Of a DNA stretch of 47,871 nt, positions 43,331-47,871 are shown in pieces (within the stretch, counting starts at the first letter, position 1; each line of letters begins with the position of its first letter). Origin of the DNA: Bacteroidales bacterium (lineage in GTDB: Bacteria > Bacteroidota > Bacteroidia > Bacteroidales > DTGW01); NCBI GenBank assembly GCA_026416115.1, contig JAOAFU010000142.1, forward strand, positions 1-47,871, in the 5' to 3' direction. The notes under the pieces were generated by a model. The model saw nothing but the letters and a program-made list of their open reading frames with translations. It did not search any database and was not told the origin of the DNA. A program made the position numbers and the translations under genes.

Positions 43331-44950
43331 TTAATCGTTTAAAAATTTGCTAAGTACTTTGAAAAAAATCTCGATATCTAATGGTTTTACAAGGTAGGCG
43401 TCGCATCCCATTCGAAAACATTTTTCCTTATCGTCTTTGCTCGAGTAGGCAGTTTGTGCTACGATGGCAATTTCTTTACCTTTTGTTTGACGTATTTCGC
43501 GAATTGCATCGAAACCGTTTTTCTCGGGCATTTTTATATCCATTAATATTAAATCGATTTTGGGAAGTGAGTGACAAAGTTCGATAGCCTGCTTTCCGTT
43601 TTGTACATGAATAACTTGAGCGTGCGTATCGGCAAGCAGGGCCTCAAGGAACTGATAGTTTACATCGTCGTCTTCGGCAATAAGAATAACCTTGTTTTTC
43701 CAGTTTGGTTTTTGAAGTTGAGTACTAGAAGCAGTAGAGGTGGAGCGTTCTTTGCGTTTAAAAGGTAAGGCAACATTGAAGGTATTGGTAAGCTCCCCTT
43801 GTTCTATGCTAAACTTACCCTCCATGTTTCGGGCTATTAACTTTACTAAAGCCAATTTAAGACCAATCTTCTGGATGAAAGGGTCGATAACATCCTCTTT
43901 TATTCGTAAAGGTTCTAAGAGAATTTTCTGTTGTTGAGCCGTAAGTGCTTTGCCCGTGTATTTAACATAATAATTTATCCATCTTTGATCTTTTATTTCA
44001 TACCCCCACTGAATATAGCCTTTCTCAGTAAGTATAACAGCTGTATCGAGCATGTTCTTAATAACCTGATACAATCTGCCTTTATCTACATAACAGGTCG
44101 AAATTTCGTCGGCTGGTGCTATTTTAAGAAATAACTCCAATGTTTTTTCTTTCTCTTTTAATTCTTTAATATATTCCTTATGGATATCGTTAAATAGTTG
44201 GGGTAGAGATACCTCAGTTACAGCAAGTTGAATACTCTGATTCTCGAGCTTTGTAAGCTCCATAACATCTTCGAGGTAGTTAATTAGTAATCGTCCTTTA
44301 TTTTTAATTATGTTAAGATAATTAACTTTCTGGTCGTCAGATAAATCTTTAATGTTTAATAACTCGGCAAAGCCAAGAATTGCATTTAGTGGGGTTCGTA
44401 TTTCGTGTGAAAGATTGTTGAAAAATACTTCAATGGTTTGAGTAGCTGATTCGATCTTATCATCGGCCTTATCGGTTTCGTCGAATATTTTTTCGAAAAC
44501 AAGCCAAGCCAAATATTCGCTTTTGCTTATTTCGCATACAAATAAATCGTAATTTACTTTGAGCTGTTTTGTGAATTTAGCAGAGCGATTTGTTTTTTTA
44601 AGTATACCACCTGAATTGCTATTGAGCATATCGTTAAAAACCGCTGGCATATTTTCAGTTTCCCAGAGTTTTAGGATTGTATGATGAATTGGGTTGACAT
44701 TATTTTCGTTGGTTAATTTCGAGCACAAATCTTCAAAAGCGTGATTGAAAATAATAGTGTTTCCATCGAAAAGGTAAATTAATACTGGGCTATCGGACAT
44801 TTTAAGGAATTCGAACAATAAACTGTTACTGTCGGTGTTCTGTGGATAGTTGAAAAAAGATAAGATATTAGGTGTATTTTGGGATATTATATCATTCGAA
44901 GAGCTTTTTTTATTCAAATCTGAAGGGGAGTTTTGTTCGATTTGGTTCAT
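43331..44950 (-). CDS. Hybrid histidine kinase with degenerate ATPase domain
   Basis: 539 residues, soluble. A PAS-like region (about 40-150) is followed by an intact H box with His182 in L-S-H-E-I-R-T-P-L-N-A. Next is a region that aligns with HATPase from start to end but has lost its nucleotide-binding residues. The N-box Asn is Thr303 (N-M-L-D-T-A), the G1 D-x-G-x-G reads K-Y-T-G-K-A, and the G2 glycines read K-I-G-L-K-L-A. The receiver at 419-539 is complete: Asp427/428, Asp471 in M-D-I-K-M-P, Thr500 and Lys522. The protein probably cannot use ATP itself and would receive phosphate from another kinase, or act without it. It follows the GAF/PAS sensor by 10 bp. Confidence 0.88.
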   Translation of the reverse strand: MNQIEQNSPSDLNKKSSSNDIISQNTPNILSFFNYPQNTDSNSLLFEFLKMSDSPVLIYLFDGNTIIFNHAFEDLCSKLTNENNVNPIHHTILKLWETENMPAVFNDMLNSNSGGILKKTNRSAKFTKQLKVNYDLFVCEISKSEYLAWLVFEKIFDETDKADDKIESATQTIEVFFNNLSHEIRTPLNAILGFAELLNIKDLSDDQKVNYLNIIKNKGRLLINYLEDVMELTKLENQSIQLAVTEVSLPQLFNDIHKEYIKELKEKEKTLELFLKIAPADEISTCYVDKGRLYQVIKNMLDTAVILTEKGYIQWGYEIKDQRWINYYVKYTGKALTAQQQKILLEPLRIKEDVIDPFIQKIGLKLALVKLIARNMEGKFSIEQGELTNTFNVALPFKRKERSTSTASSTQLQKPNWKNKVILIAEDDDVNYQFLEALLADTHAQVIHVQNGKQAIELCHSLPKIDLILMDIKMPEKNGFDAIREIRQTKGKEIAIVAQTAYSSKDDKEKCFRMGCDAYLVKPLDIEIFFKVLSKFLND

Positions 44951-44960
44951 TTTGTGTTGG

Positions 44961-47228
44961 TTAAAACAGTTCGACTTCTATATTTTGTATAAAAGCGGTA
45001 TAGGAGTAGCTGTTATCCACATTTGCCTCAGAAAGTAGCATGAGAACAGGTTTTTCGACACCACCTTTGGCAAGAATTGTTACCTCTTTTCGCACACCCA
45101 CAATTTTGTTAGTACCAGGTTCGACATAGCGAGCTACAAATTCATCGTTTTGGATAGTTTCTTCAGAGAAGAGCATTCTTACATTCTTTCCAATTGCATC
45201 TTTTTTGGGGATACCCCAGAGTTCTTCGGCAGCTTTGTTAAAAAATTCGATGAAACCTCCTTCGTTAATTGTTATAATAGCATCGAGAGCTCCCTCGAGA
45301 GTAAGTTCGTTTCGTATTTTAATTTGTTCTATTTCGCGGAACTGCATCTTCATTTCTTGGCGTGCTTCTTCAAGTTTGCGAGTGAGTTCTTCGCCCGCGA
45401 GTCTTAGTTTTTCTTCTTGAATTCTTAGCTGTTCGTTTTGACGTGCAGCTTCAAACTCCATTTTCTTTTCGTTGGTAATATCGTTGGCTATAAAAATGAC
45501 TTTCGATACGTCGCCATACATGTCCATGACTGCAGTGAAAGTACCGCGGAACCATTTCACTTCATTGTTTTTGGCAACGATACGTATTTGCCCCATGTAT
45601 GGCATATCGGCAAGTACATTTTTCCATATAGCCTTAAAGTTGTCGAGGTCTTCGCGATAGATAAAATCTATCATTTTTTTGTTTACCAGATCTTTTTCTT
45701 CGTATTCGAGTGCTTCGAGCAGTAGTTGGTTTACGCTGGCAATTCTTCCTTCGGGATGCAACTCGGCCTTTATAGAGGAACGGTTAAGGGCAACAATTTG
45801 TCCTTCGTAGTCGAGACTTTGTTTTTTCTGTTCAGTGGTGTCGATAGCAAGAAATAGTATTTTTTCCACCGTGCCATCCTCGCGACGTATGCAAGTGTAT
45901 GTAGCCATGGTCCAGAGATCTTGTCCTTGCTTGGTTACATGTTTCATGTATCCTTCGAAGTGTTTGCCTCCCTGAGCCAATTCATCCCACAAGGGGTCAA
46001 ACCATTCCCTGTCCTTTTTATTAATAAACATTGAAATGTGTTTGCCTTCTACTTCGCTATTGCTCGAATATCCGAGCTTGTTAAGAAATTTTGTATTGGC
46101 ATATATCAGGGTACCATCGGTAAGATATTCGGCGCGGATAAGTGTGTGGTTTACTGCATTAGTAAAACTAATGAATTTTTCCGACTGTCGAGCGGCTTCT
46201 TCTTGAGTTGCTTTGAGTTCTTCCATATTCTGCCGCATCTGTTCCTCTTGTTCGGCCAAGATTTTAGCCTGCTCGCGCGACTCTTTAAGCAGTTGGGCGG
46301 TTTGTAGGTTAATTTTTACACTGGCTACAGTCGATGCAATGCTTTCTCCAATGCGCTCTACAAACTCTATTTGGTACTTTTCTAAAGGTGTGAATGAAGC
46401 AAGTTCAATAATTCCATGTACTTCGTCGTTGTAAATTAAAGGAGTTATTAGTATGCACCGTGGATTTGCCTTGCCGAGGCCTGAGGTAATGGTGAGGTAG
46501 CTATCGGGAACTTCGGTAAGATAAATGGTTTTTCGTTCGAGAGCACAGGTGCCAATGAGACCTTCGCCCCACATGACTTTTTTATTGGCAAACTTTTTTC
46601 GATCGTATGCATAAGCAGCCATTTGCTGAAAATAGGGCTGACGGTTTTCGTCTTCCTGTACCAGAAAAATTCCCCCCTGATTGATCTGAAGATATTTGAC
46701 CAAATGGGTGATAATATCGTACGACATTCGACTTAGGTCGTTGTTATTACGACGCAGAAGCTCACCAAACTGGGCTAATCCTTCTGAAATCCAGTTACGT
46801 TGATCGTCTTCTTTTTTACGTCGAACTGCATCTTCACGGCTTTTTTTAAGATTATCTCGCAGATGTATCAAGGTTTGCCCCAACTTATCGTCTTCAGCAT
46901 ACTCGTATGTAGCGTCGAAGTTATCTTGTATAAGGTTATGGATAAATTGCTGTATTTTCTGAGTTTTTTCTGTTTCGGAATATAACTTTTCGTTGAGCAT
47001 ATTCTCGATTCGATAATTTTTTTGTTCGAAATAAAAACCAAATAACGATAGAAGCAATGGCAGAACATCAATTAGCCACATAATGGGATATAAGCGGTGC
47101 AAATGGATATAGGCGGCAAACGAAAGGGTTAAATTGTTGTATATAACTCCAATGATCCAGGCCGAAATGCATATTATAACACCTGCAATCAAACCCCATA
47201 TTGTATATTTGTATCTATTTTGAAACAT
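44961..47228 (-). CDS. Membrane GAF/PAS sensor protein without an output domain
   Basis: 755 residues. Two membrane helices (about 7-31 and 45-68), a helical linker, then a GAF domain (about 170-320). Three PAS domains follow (about 355-475, 480-590 and 650-755), the last two joined by a long coiled coil rich in Glu, Arg and Gln. No kinase, cyclase or receiver follows the last PAS, which ends the protein. It is probably a signal-input partner of the hybrid kinase coded 10 bp after it. The ATG at 47228 is preferred to a TTG nine codons upstream. Confidence 0.88.
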   Translation of the reverse strand: MFQNRYKYTIWGLIAGVIICISAWIIGVIYNNLTLSFAAYIHLHRLYPIMWLIDVLPLLLSLFGFYFEQKNYRIENMLNEKLYSETEKTQKIQQFIHNLIQDNFDATYEYAEDDKLGQTLIHLRDNLKKSREDAVRRKKEDDQRNWISEGLAQFGELLRRNNNDLSRMSYDIITHLVKYLQINQGGIFLVQEDENRQPYFQQMAAYAYDRKKFANKKVMWGEGLIGTCALERKTIYLTEVPDSYLTITSGLGKANPRCILITPLIYNDEVHGIIELASFTPLEKYQIEFVERIGESIASTVASVKINLQTAQLLKESREQAKILAEQEEQMRQNMEELKATQEEAARQSEKFISFTNAVNHTLIRAEYLTDGTLIYANTKFLNKLGYSSNSEVEGKHISMFINKKDREWFDPLWDELAQGGKHFEGYMKHVTKQGQDLWTMATYTCIRREDGTVEKILFLAIDTTEQKKQSLDYEGQIVALNRSSIKAELHPEGRIASVNQLLLEALEYEEKDLVNKKMIDFIYREDLDNFKAIWKNVLADMPYMGQIRIVAKNNEVKWFRGTFTAVMDMYGDVSKVIFIANDITNEKKMEFEAARQNEQLRIQEEKLRLAGEELTRKLEEARQEMKMQFREIEQIKIRNELTLEGALDAIITINEGGFIEFFNKAAEELWGIPKKDAIGKNVRMLFSEETIQNDEFVARYVEPGTNKIVGVRKEVTILAKGGVEKPVLMLLSEANVDNSYSYTAFIQNIEVELF

Positions 47229-47403
47229 ATCCTGAATTTCTCGAATTTTAAGCAACTAAAAATAAACAATATTTTTTAATTTAAATAAATTGAAAGAATC
47301 CGATGCTGGTATTTTTGTCGAAAAATTTAATGGTCGTTTTTTGTTTTATTGCGATATATCTATTTAGACAGCTTATTATAGTCCTTTTTAAAGTAAATTT
47401 TAT

Positions 47404-47832
47404 ATGGTGAAAAAAATCAGGATTTCTGAATCGTTCGAGAATGTACATGTTTGGGGTATTGCCTCGGCCGTTTCGGAATTAAAAATGGTTATGCTTATTA
47501 ACAGGCAATTACACATAAGTCTTCGTAAAAGCATTAAAATAATGAGCAAGACAAACATACCAGCTGAGGGTTTTATAACTTTTACTTACGTGAATGAAAA
47601 TTATGAACTCCCAATTCGATATATTCTTTTTCTTAACAGAACGAAGGGATTTTCGCTTTTTTCCTCTCAACCACGTTTCGATTATATATTTGCCATAATG
47701 GGTTCTCTTTCTTCTCACGAAATACATCGGACAACAATGCTTTTTCGTTCGATTCGTGAGGTCAATGCCTTTATTCCTCTCTCTCACGAAAGCTTAAAAA
47801 ACGACAAGGATTATCTAATGCTTTTCGATTGA
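47404..47832 (+). CDS. Small unknown protein, possibly of the IPExxxVDY family
   Basis: 142 residues, no signal peptide or membrane helix. The middle has M-V-M-L-I-N-R-Q-L-H-I-S-L-R-K-S and a strand-rich second half (R-F-D-Y-I-F-A-I-M-G). In Bacteroidota a small family known as IPExxxVDY, usually coded before pyruvate kinase, has a similar length and layout. I cannot see its name motif clearly, so this is a weak suggestion. The downstream neighbour is outside the window. Confidence 0.6.
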   Translation: MVKKIRISESFENVHVWGIASAVSELKMVMLINRQLHISLRKSIKIMSKTNIPAEGFITFTYVNENYELPIRYILFLNRTKGFSLFSSQPRFDYIFAIMGSLSSHEIHRTTMLFRSIREVNAFIPLSHESLKNDKDYLMLFD

Positions 47833-47871
47833 TTTTTATTGTTTTAGTACCCTTTGTTTTTTTGTTAAATG

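Overview
The window is a chromosomal segment of a low-GC Bacteroidota bacterium, most likely of the order Bacteroidales. The evidence is two proteins with the type IX secretion (T9SS) type A sorting tail, a T9SS type B (gliding motility-associated) cargo protein beside a PorP/SprF protein, a TonB-like protein, the Bacteroidota-typical neighbours HsdR_N-like gene and holA, and repeated use of the Bacteroidota -7 promoter box TAnnTTTG. I see no tRNA, rRNA, CRISPR array, prophage or insertion sequence.

Layout. 1-1282: 3' end of a T9SS-secreted protein and an exported superoxide dismutase. 1245-6262: a divergent hexuronate (glucuronate) catabolism unit, with a LacI-type regulator facing kdgK-eda-uxuB-uxuA across a perfect 16-bp operator palindrome. 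6507-7070: purN. 7552-11805: a surface-protein locus with two related small secreted proteins that share a C-terminal P-N-T-x-P-I-x-H-I-x-N tail, then a type B T9SS cargo protein and PorP/SprF. 11954-17366: a chemosensory cluster of MCP, cheR, a kinase-like protein, cheD and cheB. 17370-19813 (minus): TonB-like protein, mnmE and a lysine-rich putative lipoprotein. 20130-23798: a CBM9-like secreted protein, an exported Bcp-type peroxiredoxin, larE and a dihydroorotate dehydrogenase-like protein. 23917-33158 (minus): clpB, an unknown gene, a WYL regulator, transketolase and an M3 metallopeptidase. 33662-37179: two tandem TPR/beta-propeller proteins like PorE without its OmpA domain, and a GNAT acetyltransferase. 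37172-38700: an HsdR_N-like protein and holA, driven by face-to-face promoters. 38706-43162 (minus): an ABCG-like transporter with two unknown exported proteins. 43331-47228 (minus): a membrane GAF/PAS sensor and a hybrid histidine kinase. 47404-47832: a small unknown protein.

The two themes most worth attention are surface secretion and signalling. The type B cargo/PorP locus with its twin tailed proteins lies directly upstream of a chemosensory module that lacks CheA and CheW. Two histidine-kinase proteins are degenerate in opposite ways. The one in the chemosensory cluster has an intact ATP-binding domain but Asn in place of the phosphoacceptor His. The hybrid kinase near the right edge keeps its His and receiver Asp but has lost the N, G1 and G2 boxes of the ATPase. 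Several control elements are also visible: a hairpin enclosing the superoxide dismutase start codon, a 12-bp inverted repeat just before the MCP, a cluster of ATTTTGTC octamers upstream of clpB, and the palindromic promoter pair at holA.
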